Positions 48,218 to 59,318 of a DNA stretch of 64,000 nucleotides are shown here, in pieces. Source of the DNA: Desarmillaria ectypa. Its lineage: Eukaryota > Basidiomycota > Agaricomycetes > Agaricales > Physalacriaceae. Under the pieces are notes generated by a model. That model was not told the DNA's origin, did no database searches, and saw only the letters and a program-made list of their open reading frames with translations. Made by a program: the position numbers and the translations under genes. Every line of letters begins with the position of its first letter. The first letter of the stretch is position 1. The stretch lies in the NCBI GenBank assembly GCA_030407005.1, contig JAUDYN010000007.1, forward strand, positions 620,001 through 684,000, in the 5' to 3' direction.

Positions 48218-51200
48218 ATGAACTGGTCGACCTCTGTCCTTACCACCGTGAGCTCAGACACGGAGCCTTCCATTATAGTCACCTTCGACAAGGCGAAGTA
48301 TGTTTTCAATGCGGGAGAAAACAGTGGACGCGCTTTTTTGCAGAGTAAAAGGAACTGGAGAAAAACGAGAGGCATTTTTTTTACCGACGTTGGTTCGCAG
48401 CGCACAGGCGGCTTGCCTGGTAAGTTTTTAGATTCTAATTTGACTCATCTGATATTCTTCAGGCCTTCTTATGACTTTTGCCGACGCGACGATTAACAGG
48501 ATAAATGTTTTCGGTCCACCAGGTCTTTTGCATCTAATGGCTGCCATGCGTCTGTATACTTACAGGTATGTTCAACAGGGTATTTTGACGGGGATCTATA
48601 TTAATCGTCCCTTTCCCAGAGATACCATGACCGTTGAGCCGATTGAAGTCCCTTTGATAACCCAGATGACAGCGAAACCTACGCCGACTTTCAAGGACGA
48701 CAATATCACTGTCTACAGTATTCCAGTTTTCCCGACCTCCGATGTACCGATGCCAGAGAACACAGGACCCATTTTTGAGACCATTACGCCAAAGACACTG
48801 AAGCGAAAGCGTCAGAGCGAGGGTCTGGAGGCGACTCAATCCCCCGAGAGTCTGGAGGGCGAGGCTGCTGACGACTGGAGACGGCTTCTCGTTCAAACCA
48901 TGTTTCCTGAGCCGGAAAAGCCTGCGAAGAAACAGCGGTCATCCCAGGAGAAGTCGGAAGAAACTTCTGGCTATGTGAGACTCAACTTTCTTCTCAGCCG
49001 TGGTAATCTCACCGCTGCCGCAGAAGGACGAGTACCGTCGCCGCCGAAGGGCCCCTCAAGGCTTCTACAAGCAGCAGCCAAAGTTTATTTCCCCGCATCC
49101 CCGTCGCGATTCTGATCCTTCGCTGACACCAACTTTGTCTTACATTGTCGCCGGCCCTCGTGTCCGTGGCAAGTTCGATGCGGAGAAGGCTGAGATGCTG
49201 AAAATTCCTTCTGGACCTCTCCGGAGTAGACTGACCAAAGGGCAAACGATAACTTTCAACGTGAAGGAGGGCGATGCTATGGTGGAACGGACCGTGAAGC
49301 CAGAGGAGATCATCGGACCTTCCGAAGTTCCTCAAGTGGTCATCATCCTCGAAGTTCCGTCTGCTTCACACATCCCTTCACTAGTAGCGTCGTTCGCCGA
49401 CTCGCCCTTCTATGCCAAGTTTCGATCTCATCGTCCTGAAGATATGGCCGATTACAAGATACGTACCGTGTTCCACATCTGTGGTGAAGGTGTTCTCGAA
49501 GACGAGAGGTACACTGCTTTCATGAACGGATTTGATCCTCAATGTCATGTAGGGCCGATGCCTACTTGTTGTAGTCATAAATTCGCTGACTATGTAATAT
49601 TTTCAGCACGTCATAGCTTCGCGCGAGCACTGCCCTGACCCGGTGACTTTCACCAGTGCTGCCTTCCAGCAGCTGCGTTTACAAAGCCTTGACCCCGAGA
49701 TATTTTCTGTTCCCAAATTTTCTCTGCAGCCAGCCAAGGACATTAAAGGTTCGCATTTGTACAACCTAGGGTGTTCATTGTCCTAGATTTATATCTTCAG
49801 CGATCCCCAATATGCCTGAACGCTGCCATCTGATGACATCCAGCTCGACAATTCATCTACGGCCACCGACAGAGCTTATTCAAGAGGATACTGTTCAAGA
49901 CTTGGACTTCTTCCATCCCGCTGTGTCTTCGCCCACACCTATCGCTCTTCCATCAATCACAAAAGACAAGTATGCAGAAGCACAAGCTGCTGTCAAAGCA
50001 GTTGAATCAGATGCAAACAGATCATTGTGTAAAGGAGCTGACATTGGTGTTTATCCATTGGGTACGGGTAGTGCAGTACCCAGCAAGTATAGAAATGGTG
50101 TGTCTCGTTTATTTGATCGATGTCTTTTTGAACTCTAACGTAGATAATCTCCGATAGTATCATCAACTCTAATTACGATACCTGGCTTCGGTAATATTCT
50201 CCTAGACACGGGAGAGGGGACATGGGGACAGCTGGTTCGGTTGTTCGGCACGGATAAGGCTGCATCCAACAATGTTTGGGAGGTGCTTCGTAACATCAGA
50301 TGCATCTTTGCGAGTCATATTCATGGCGACCATCACATGGGACTCTCTACCATACTAAGGAAGCGGTTGATGGTACGTTTTGCCGTATGCGCCATGCTTC
50401 GATTCCTTTTGAATCTTGGCCTAGCTCGATCCTCGGCCGACATCCCCGCTTTATCTCGTTACCATTCGATCCGTACACCTTTCACTAAGAGAGGTATCGG
50501 AAGTGCAGAATTTAGGCTTCGACGATCCTTCAGGTAATGGAGTGATTACGGTGATGAGCGAAGCTTTGCATTGGAAGGACCCACCAACTTATCCTGATTC
50601 TGGACGATGGATGTTGGGAGGTCGTGAACCCTGGACGGACATTGATGAGTACGAAATGCAGTAACCATCATATCAGAGACTGTTCTAACGCAGGGTTTCA
50701 TTTAGGTCTAAACGGCATGCGAAGGACCTTTGTGCAGCGTTGAACCTGAAGTCATTCAGAACTGTAGATGTTCGCCACCGGACGACGTGTTATGGCCTTG
50801 ATATTAAAAGTCTGGACGGTTGGAGCATAGTGTAAGAAACCAGGCTTTAACGTATCGACCTTCTCTTATGACCAAACTTTCAGCTTCTCCGCCGACACTA
50901 CCCCAGCGGACTCCCTCGTCTATGCCGGACAAGGCGCCACATTACTTATCCACGAAGCCACGATGGCCGATGACCAAGAGGAGCTTGCCAGTGCAAAGGC
51001 GCATAGTACTCACAGCCAAGCTGTTGGTATTGGCAAACGGTACGCAATTCGTCAGCATACCATGTTCTACTGCTGATCAACCGATGTAGGATGCGAGCTG
51101 AAAATATCCTTCTTACTCACTTCTCCGCAAGATATCCGAAGCTGCCATCTTCAGGTACCAAGCAGCAGGAAGGTGTCGTAGTCCACGCGTTCGACCACGC

Positions 51201-51339
51201 AAGCCTGACGATCGGAAATATGTGGAAGTTGAAGCATTATCTCCCAGCGGTGGTACAGAGTCTGAAGGATACGGAGGATGAGGACGACCAGGAGGCCGAT
51301 GATGCAATCGCTCATGCTGGAATGGACGTCAGCCTCTGA
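48218..51339 (+). CDS. TRZ1: Long-form tRNase Z (ELAC2/Trz1), 864 aa
   Basis: Eleven exons in phase: 48218-48419, 48463-48565, 48620-48974, 49024-49548, 49607-49748, 49801-50097, 50158-50372, 50425-50648, 50706-50831, 50884-51039, 51090-51339. The N-terminal half is the degenerate metallo-beta-lactamase domain with its flexible arm (GPRVRGKFDAEKAEMLKIP). The C-terminal half has the metal-binding HIHGDHHMGL (His595, His597, Asp599, His600), PSKYRN, IHEATMADDQEEL and THFSARY. The enzyme removes the 3' trailer of pre-tRNAs in the nucleus and mitochondria. Length matches yeast Trz1 (838 aa) and human ELAC2 (826 aa). The first in-frame ATG is 48218; an in-frame CTG at 48131 would add a mitochondrial-type leader. 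Confidence 0.94.
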
Positions 51340-51712
51340 GCATATCTCGGGCTCTCGGTGCATTCAGAATGAGTAAAAGTTTGTTTAACCGTGATCTAAG
51401 AGATTGATATGCATATCTATCTTATTAAATATTAGATAGTACCTGCTCTCGTCGAAGTCAACAGGCGGAATGAGGCGCACCTGTTAAACTTGGGGTCTTC
51501 CAAATACTTAGTGATGTGGGAAGTCAGATGGTCGATGCAAGCGAAGTCAAGTATTCAATTGAATTGACGAGTTTCAACGAGACGAAAAATATCACTGATA
51601 TCGTATTATCAGCATCCCATGATTACTCCGTCGAAAGGACCTAATGAACAAATAAGCCGAGGGGATAAATAAGAACGAAGGAAAACAAGATATACCAATG
51701 TGGTCCGCAGGA
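51340..51712. other. Convergent intergenic region, tRNase Z/lipase A
   Basis: Contains CCGTCGAAAGGACCTAA (from about 51627), which recurs downstream of lipase B. No gene. Confidence 0.5.
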
Positions 51713-52944
51713 TTACTCGAGGAGACTACCGACTTCGCCAACAATGCATTGCTTATCCGAGTTGTCCTGGCCTAAAGGATATCATTATGCTGCCAATGAT
51801 GATCATGTTTAAAGAGATGTACCTGGGCAGTCGACCCATTCATTAGAGTCGGTGATATGCTTCTCGCCAGAGCAATGATGGTAGCCAATCTCTCTCCCTA
51901 AAGAGCATAAATACGTCGATAGCCGACGGGAATTAGAGCCTTTGTATTCTTACATGGGAGTATAGGCACCGGGTCCCGTCTGGATGCATAAAATTTTGTG
52001 AGAGCCATTCCGGAACAGGGAGTGAAACTATGTACTTATTGTTGACGTGAGACACATTCACATTTGCGTCAACATAATCCGCGAATGCTTGATTTCCAAC
52101 CTGATCAATGGGTGAAATGTGTACCGAGGAAATGAGAGATGAAAGGTTGTTCACCCTGGGCATACCATAGCTGATCACTGATACAGACGCCGAAGGAAGT
52201 TGTAGGTTGAGGTAAACACCATCAAGAAGAGCGATGGCGCCTCCGAGAGAATGTCCGACGACAGTGACAGAGTTTGTGGAGTATGCTGACATGGCAATTT
52301 TCACGTATGAAAGAATGCTCTCAGCCGCGCTGTACAGCTTTAGCAAACAACTGGTCGAACCAAGTTGGAACAGCGTACTCGGCTTGTGACTTCTTGAAGC
52401 CGCTGTGGACCTCTATGTCCGAGCTGACTCCAGGAAACAGAGTGTCGTTGAGGTTCGAGAGAATTATGTTGAGATCGGCGAGAATAGGTAGGCTGTGGCA
52501 AAGAAGAAGTCACTGGATTGTAGAATGCACGAGTAGATTGTAAGACTGACAAGTTCGAAGGATCGGTTCCTTGATGGCTCACGATGACGGTGTCGGGACT
52601 GGGAGCGTACCCGACATACCAGAACTGTACCGAATCTCCATTCCCCCCCGATGCAACGGGTTTGAAGTCAGGGTTGGCCTCGCAAGGAACTACGAAGACC
52701 GGTAAATTCCATCAACATACGGAGTAGCTATCTGCTCACTACCGCAGGTCCAGTTCAACGTCGCTGATGGCTGACAGGCTCCTGCACTGGCATAGTATGC
52801 ATATGGCTTGTAAGCGGCAACCTGCTCGGGCGTCAGACTCGTTACCGATTGACACCGATGAAGAACAGATTCCTCCAGAGGCGAAGCAGAAACAAAAGAC
52901 AAGGCGAGAGAAAAGACATCCCAGTGACTCAAAGAAGGAACCAT
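51713..52944 (-). CDS. Secreted class 3 lipase A
   Basis: The ATG at 52944 starts a signal peptide (MVPSLSHWDVFSLALSFVSA). Mature sequence includes YKPYAYYASAGACQP, VASGGNGDSVQFWYVGYAP, VIVSHQGTDPSN and the nucleophile elbow VVGHSLGGAIALLDGVY. Asp is probably in RDPVPILP and His in GYHHCSGEKHI. Introns with GT-AG ends explain all frame changes, for example GTACGC...CTGTACAG near 52371-52323. This is the fungal lipase_3 fold; it hydrolyses glycerides or feruloyl-type esters outside the cell. Compared with lipase B the frame ends about 12 codons early (TAA at 51715), where a conserved PADHIG-like tail continues in another phase. It is the downstream partner of a tandem pair with lipase B. Confidence 0.8.
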
Positions 52945-54017
52945 AGTTGGACGCCTCGAAGGAATAAGGGAAACATCGCAAGAATTTATAAGAGCTGTCC
53001 AAGCAGCTCCAGTGACAGAAAGAACACGCAATTACTTTGAATCATGTTCTCTGAGACGAGCACATTGGGTCCTTTTTCGACTTCAATGCAGGACGTCAGA
53101 ATCAATCCAAGAAGACGAGATCATGAGAAGAATGGAAACGCCTGTCCACGATCCTAAGAACAGAACAACACAGTAGCAGGAGTTATCATTTTGCGGGGGG
53201 TGCTCTCGTGCAACGGGCTAGAAGGAAGTGTATCGCAGGTTCCTGGGAAGGCCAGACGCTGTACCTTCCTGTTGAACCTCGGTTCAGTGGAGAAGTTTTC
53301 CTTTGTAAGAGAGCGAACAGAACAAATGCTTCTTCTCAGCTCTTCCTGCCTAGTATTGCAGGGGGAGGACGAGGAAGGAGTTAGTCTCAATACGATGTCT
53401 GCGAGGCTCGAGCCAAAGCTACATCAGTGGCTAACCTATGATCATTGATTCCGGTCGAAGTGTGTTCGGAGCCCTAAATCAGATCTTCGGCTCGGATGGT
53501 CCCACTTTTTGGATTGTTTCCTCGATGTTATGTGCTACTTTGACCATCAGTAAGGAAGCTGACTTCTAGTGGCTAGCTTCTTCCAAGCTGACTTGTGGAA
53601 ATATATTATCATTATCATTACTTTTGATACTTCGGTGATAGCGGATTACGGATGGGGCTTCTTCAAGTCTGGAGGCGCGCACTTATACAATTCATGTACA
53701 CATTGACACAGCGACTGTCGCATAGGACCCATCACGATTCAGAGAGTTCAAGCATTAGGAAATTTCCTGCTTTATTTCGTTACCAAGCCTTATTCCATAC
53801 CTCTCTTGCTGGGAACTTGAGAACTTGAATAGGCACTCTGCAGTGGGAATAAACACTGTTCTGGAAAATATATCCGGCTAAATTGTACTGCATCTCACCT
53901 CGGATCTCCACGGTGCGATTCCTCTCAAACAGGGCCACCACAGCTTGTGAGTATCAACATTCCATTGTTACCCCGTCGAAAGGACCTAACGGTCATATAA
54001 GCCAAGAGCACCCAGAA
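52945..54017. other. Spacer between lipases A and B
   Basis: About 1.07 kb. Holds the lipase A promoter and lipase B 3' flank. The segment around 53515-53555 (TTTTTGGATTGTTTCCTCGA and onwards) recurs near 56095 upstream of lipase B, marking a duplicated unit. Confidence 0.55.
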
Positions 54018-55299
54018 TTATGAAAGGAAAGCCATACCCGTGTGATCCTCCGCATCACCCACCAGAACGTTACTGACTTCTCCAACGGTGCATCGACCGT
54101 CCTCGTTGTCCTGGCCTGAGGGAAATCGTTATGAATGTCGAGAATTATGTCACAGGAACTTCTATTACCTGGACAAGTAACCCACACATTGGAATCGGTG
54201 ATGTGCTTCTCACCAGAGGGATGATGAAATCCTAGGAATCTCCCTGGATAGGTGATATCCATCAGTTAATGAAGCAGTCAGAGTGTTATTTAGTAGTTGT
54301 ACCTGGGAGAATAGGCACTGGGTCTTTCCTGGAACTTTTTGAGAAAAACACTCTGGAATCGGAGGATGCAGTGGATTGGCGCACTTGTTGTTCACATGGG
54401 ATACGTTCACATGGGCGTCAACGTAATCCGCGAAAGCTTGGTTTCCAACCTGAAAAATGCGTCGAACGCGTGCTAAGGTACGAGGGATGAGGCACCGCCT
54501 ACCCTGGGCATGCCATAGCTGATTACAGACACAGACGCCGTGGGAAGCTGCAAATCAAGGTAGACAGCATCTAGAAGAGCAATAGCTCCTCCAAGGGAGT
54601 GTCCAACAACGGTGACAGAGGTTGTCGAATATTTCGACATGGCAGTTTTCACCGACGAGAGGACTTTTGTAGCGGTGCTAGACAATTTTGATGGGTCAAA
54701 CGGATGAGTCGGCCAAACAGCAAAAACATACTCAGCCTGCGACTCTTTGAAGCCACTGTGAACCTTTATGTTTGAGCCTATGCCAGGAAACAAGCTGCCG
54801 TCGAGGTTTGTGAGAAAGAAGTCAAGGTCGGTAATAACAGGAAGGCTGTGAAAAAGAAGACATGAAGGGGTTGCATAATACAAAAGTACATGGGAAGACT
54901 GACATTTTCGAGGTATCGGTTCCCTGATGGCCAACGATGATGGTGTTGAGACTGGGATCATAACCCACATACCAGAACTGTACATCGGTGCCGTCACCCC
55001 CCGATGCAAGGGGTTTGAAACTTGGGTTTGCCTTGCAAGGGACTACATATTGATATAATCATTGATAGCAGCGGCACACGAGGCAGGCACTGCTTACCGC
55101 AGGTCCAGGTCAACGTCGTCGATGGCTGGCAGTATCCTGCACTGGCATAGAAAGAGTAGGGCTTGAAAGCGGAGACTTGTGCAGAGGTCAGCGCCGATAC
55201 TGACTGGCGCCGTTCGAGGACAGACGATTGCAGCGGTGAAGCAGATACCAGCGAGCCAACGAGAGCAAGGGCAACCCAACAAGTCAATGAATGAACCAT
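54018..55299 (-). CDS. Secreted class 3 lipase B, intact
   Basis: The ATG at 55299 opens MVHSLTCWVALALVGSLVSA, a clear signal peptide. The spliced frame runs through YKP-type ALTSAQVSAFKPYSFYASAG, LASGGDGTDVQFWYVGYDPS, IIVGHQGTDTSK, and VTVVGHSLGGAIALLDAVYL (catalytic Ser), then ISYGMPRVGNQAFADYVD, KDPVPILPG (Asp) and RFLGFHHPSGEKHI (His). It ends VLVGDAEDHTGMAFLS at a TAA (54020-54018). All introns are GT-AG and short. It acts outside the cell on esters. It is the intact member of the minus-strand pair and is divergent from the GH5 gene across 1.29 kb. Confidence 0.87.
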
Positions 55300-56590
55300 G
55301 ATGAGAAGTCTCCCAGGGACGAGCAGGACGGGGTACTATCTCGCACATATATAAGAGCTGGTCAAATAGTCACGTTGATAGACACGCGTGCCAGAGATAT
55401 CAATTCATGCTTCGATATAACCCAGGGCAGTGGTACACATGAAGCCTTGGTTTGTATTCAGTGCACGATGTCAGAATCGAGAACAAAAGAGAGAGAGGAG
55501 AGGGAGAGAGAAGGGTAAACGTTGTGAGGGTGAAGCCATGGCCGTAAGACAGTAAATATTTTTCTTGGAGGAATCTACTTGTATTGCCATAGGAGATATC
55601 GTTTTTCAGAAAGTGCTTGTGGGAATGGTCAGAAGGATCAAGCACGAGAGGAGAATCTGATGTTGTGCCTTCCGCGTGAAGATGCCTATCCACTCTGGTT
55701 TGCTAGACAAGCATGCCACTATGGGTAGTCGGCATGTGCAAACGGATCACGACGTGCAAATTTTGACACAGCACGGCTTTCTCTAAACTCACAAATAAAA
55801 TTATTGTGCATTATTAGTTATACAATTTCATTGAGTCATCAGAAAAAAAAAACCCGGGGCCGACAAGTAGCCAGAACGTGCTAGCAAACCCAAATTTGCA
55901 CATGCCGACCACCCACAGTATTATGCGATAATTGGAATGCAGTGCTTCTTCTTTGAAGCCGAGAGTCGTGAGTCATGCGGTTGGTAACTGTCAAGAGACT
56001 GCGCAAGCACGATGTAATGATGATGATCACCATCATTTATCTTGAATCGGAGCCCGAAATATACTTTCCTACTCGACTACAATGTTGCAGGAACTGTTTT
56101 TGGACTGTTTCCTTGATCTGATGCGCTACTTTGACAGGAGAATGCGCGTACAGTGCGTTCACGCTGAATCTCTACGTTTTTTGTCTCTTGTGCTCTGACT
56201 CGACGACAAAAGCGCCACTTAACCGAATTACCGCAGCTCCTTTTCTGAGCACCTCTCAAGCGGTTTCTTCAGCTGAACGACCTAATCGAGCAGGCGAGAA
56301 AATGCACCTTTTTTTTTGAAGCTACCACTGGGATAAGAAACTCCGTTTTCTGGCCGATATCCATGCAATGGCGCAAAGTATGCAAGTACGTGACGTGAAG
56401 TACGGTAAGGTATGATCAAAGTGGATCTGGGTCTACGGCAATGAGTAATGACGACGTGGTAAGCAGTATGCTTACCATTCTTGACGCGGACGCGAAATCG
56501 GGCATACGGTGAAGTTTAAAAATAGTAGCGAGCCTTAGCCCTTTAAAAGGCCTGCTCCTAGTCTTAACCTGTCATTCAATCTTCACCCCG
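55300..56590. promoter_or_regulatory. Divergent region between lipase B and GH5
   Basis: 1.29 kb without a gene. Contains a GA-rich tract (55489-55514) and the duplicated segment near 56095. A CCTTTAAAAGG-like box lies about 50 bp upstream of the GH5 start and could be its TATA element (56540s). Confidence 0.45.
55489..55514. repeat. GA-rich simple repeat
   Basis: About 26 bp of near-perfect (GA)n/(GGA)n on the plus strand, 190 bp upstream of lipase B. Confidence 0.8.
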
Positions 56591-58816
56591 ATGTACTACC
56601 TCCTCTACGCATCACTTTTCTTCTTTTTCTCTATTACCGTCCATGCTGGCATGCCCAGAAAAGTTTACGGTGTCAACCTAGGGTCCTGGTGCGCTTCAAT
56701 AATATTTATCTAAAGCGTCGCCCATGTCGTTCCTTTGTAGGCTTGTTCTCGAGCCTTGGATGTTACCACAAGGTACTTTCGTTTTTGCATTGATTACGTT
56801 CACGCTGATCTCGGTTCACAGAATGGATCGATATGGGCGGCGAACAATGTAATGATTGCTCCCAGTGTATCGCCTCAGAATTGTATTATCTTTTCTCTTT
56901 TGCTATTCCCGTTTCAGTGGGTCTTACGTATCTCAATGCTAGCAAATTTGCTCGTGCATACCCTGACACAGTAGATGCGAAATTCGCCGCCCATTGGTGA
57001 GGGCTAATTTGCTTTTGTCTGAGACGTTATTGACCTTCAACCGGGACAGGTCTTCGTGGTTCAACCAAACCGATGTCCAGAACCTCGTAGAAGTTGGCAT
57101 AAATACCGTTCGCATTCCGGTGGGACAGTGTTTCCATGCGCGTGATCGTATGCTAACCGTACCCTTCGAGATCAGCTGGGCTATTGGATCATCGAGGCTC
57201 TCGTCGATCGCAGGACCGAGTTCTATCCACGAGGGGGTATACACCATCTTGTGCGTTATCCAGGATTCTTACCGAAGCTATTCTCACCGGGTACATGTAG
57301 AAACGAGGATTAAGGGAACTGAAGCACGCTGGTATCGTCTCAATCCTTGATCACCATGCACTTCCAGGCGCTCAGAGTGTGAATCAAATGTTTACCGGAA
57401 GGTTCGTCACCTGAATGAACTGTCCTACAATCCTAAATGTTATTCAGGTGTATAAACGATCCCGAGTTCTACGTAAGTTACTTTCTTTTCTTGAGAGGTG
57501 CGCTAGAAATTCAGCAATCTTTACAAGATTGAATATAATTATCATCGTGCCCTTGTTTGGACTGCCGTTATGACGGCTCTTTCCCACGTCGATCCCGACT
57601 TCAGCAATGTCGTTGCCATCGAAGCCGTGAACGAACCCATCATGAATGCGGCTCAGACCCCAGGATATGGCGATTGTATGTGTTTAGCGCCTCTTGTATT
57701 TTCCGTGCTCAAAGCAATCATGAATAGTCCAGATAAATTTCGTTCAAGTAGTGCGAGCAGTCGAATACACTTTGGGCATCAATGCCCCCTGGTCTCGGGA
57801 GGATATGATCGTTATTACGGATACGACTAGCTTCTCAGCAGCTTTGGAGAATGCCGCTCCTTCACCGTTTTTGAACCCCGAAGTTCGGTCCGCCCTCAAG
57901 GAGGCGGCACCGATCCTTGTCCAAATTGGTCGGGAACTCGGATTGAACGACATGACACACGCTTTTGGTCCCCACCACCGTCATGAGCCCTTGTACACAA
58001 CGTATGTTTTTTTCGTAGTGAAATGCAGATAGTCCTCAAACAGCACTTTAGTTTCATGGACGTCAACTGGCAGTACAACAGCCCTCCCAATCCGAGTGAC
58101 GCACAAATGGGACCTCAAGTCTATGACAATCATTTGTACTATTCGTGAGTTGACAGTCCGTGTTTGTCCGATAGTTCTCATTGATCCTTTAGGTTCGGGG
58201 TGGGTGACCTTGTTCTTGTCGGGAATCTCGCATGATTGTAAACTGCTCAATATAGGGTGTCGCAAACGCAACTGAACAGGCTTATATGGAGAGTATCTGC
58301 AGTAAGTTGTGCAATCGAATTCCTGAATACTTGTTTAAACATGGATTAGACCTTCATCGCGTCGAAGACGATGCCGCGTTAGGCAACAGTCCGCTCATAT
58401 TCGGAGGTGCGGGCATGCTTCAACTATTCTTCTTCTTCATTGACCTTTCTTTCAGAATGGAGCTTGCCAACGCAATTTGCTGCTACGGACGAATTTCTTT
58501 ACAAGTGGGCGGATGCTCAGAAACGAGCCTATGCCAAAGGTGCCGGTTGGATCGTGAGTTTCAACCCTCCCGATATCGCTTTTGATTTGTAACAGTTTTT
58601 CCGTCTCGTTTAGTTCTGGAATTTCAAGGTAGAGATATCACCTCTGGCTGGTGACCTCGCCCGACAATGGTCAGCGTGGACGTGTCCTGGGTGTCGAAAT
58701 TGCATGCTGATCCCATGTGCTATAGGTCATACTTGGAAGGCGTTAAACGAGGCTTCTTGACCCGTGATCCGTCCCAATTGAATGATACACACGTTTGTGA
58801 TGGTTACATTCAGTAA
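56591..58816 (+). CDS. Secreted exo-beta-1,3-glucanase, GH5 family, about 460 aa
   Basis: About 17 small exons; the first are 56591-56688, 56741-56772, 56822-56882, 56943-56996 and 57050-57119, and one is 7 nt (58193-58199). Signal peptide MYYLLYASLFFFFSITVHA. Conserved blocks: KVYGVNLGSWLVLEPWM, GINTVRIPLGYWI, SILDHHALPG, then IEAVNEPIM with the acid/base Glu (about 208), TFMDVNWQYN, and PLIFGEW with the nucleophile Glu (about 380). It trims beta-1,3-glucan from the non-reducing end during wall remodelling or degradation. All apparent stops fall in introns. It sits between two lipase pairs, suggesting a secreted-enzyme cluster; co-regulation is not shown. Confidence 0.9.
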
Positions 58817-59318
58817 TCTTTTGTCCTCTTGATTGCAGCCGTTATGTTTGGACGTTATGCTTATCCCTCCATGTTGGTGTGGATACCGGATTATGCTGAG
58901 GTCCTTTACGTACTTCTCGGGCTGTAGAGTCCGGATATGGACGGCTTTGAAACTGTTGAGTTATACATTACTTAGTACTTGTAATGGACACAACTATTTT
59001 GACTTGACGCCGGTACCTAGGGACATCTACGACCACCATTTGCGTACCATAAGTCTGGTCTTCTACGACATGGAATCCTGGTCAGGTCCATATGGCTATC
59101 TCAGATAACCTAACACGTTATATTCTTAGAGCTGCTATCATGTCTGCTTCTAAGTTTGGACATAAACCCTCCGTAGGACTTCGCACAGAAGATCATGTGT
59201 AAACCTCTACTACTCATGCTGCTTGTTTCTCCCAGAGAAGGGAGAAAGGTATACCCTATTATATATACATTGTAGCTTAACGACACGGGCTTAATACTCC
59301 ATCCGTTCCCACAGAGCA
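58817..59318. promoter_or_regulatory. GH5 3' flank and lipase C promoter
   Basis: 500 bp with short frames only. TATTATATATACATTG (from about 59260) lies about 55 bp upstream of the lipase C ATG and could be a TATA element. Confidence 0.4.

Larger units (their letters stand above)
51617..56140. repeat. Direct tandem duplication, unit about 2.4 kb, each with one lipase
   Basis: Unit 1 (about 51.62-53.56 kb) holds lipase A and unit 2 (about 53.97-56.14 kb) lipase B. Besides the genes, the 3' flanks share CCGTCGAAAGGACCTAA and the far 5' flanks share a diverged 40-bp stretch (53515 and 56095). Start codons are 2355 bp apart. The units are clearly diverged, so the duplication is not recent. Confidence 0.65.

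Noticed and set aside
52323..52371. Apparent frameshift in lipase A upstream of the catalytic Ser
   Set aside because: Aligning with lipase B shows an intron (GTACGC...CTGTACAG) that restores phase exactly.
57120..57300. Stops within the GH5 frame suggesting a pseudogene
   Set aside because: All fall inside GT-AG introns. Using the donor at 57120 gives the conserved RIPLGYWI junction.
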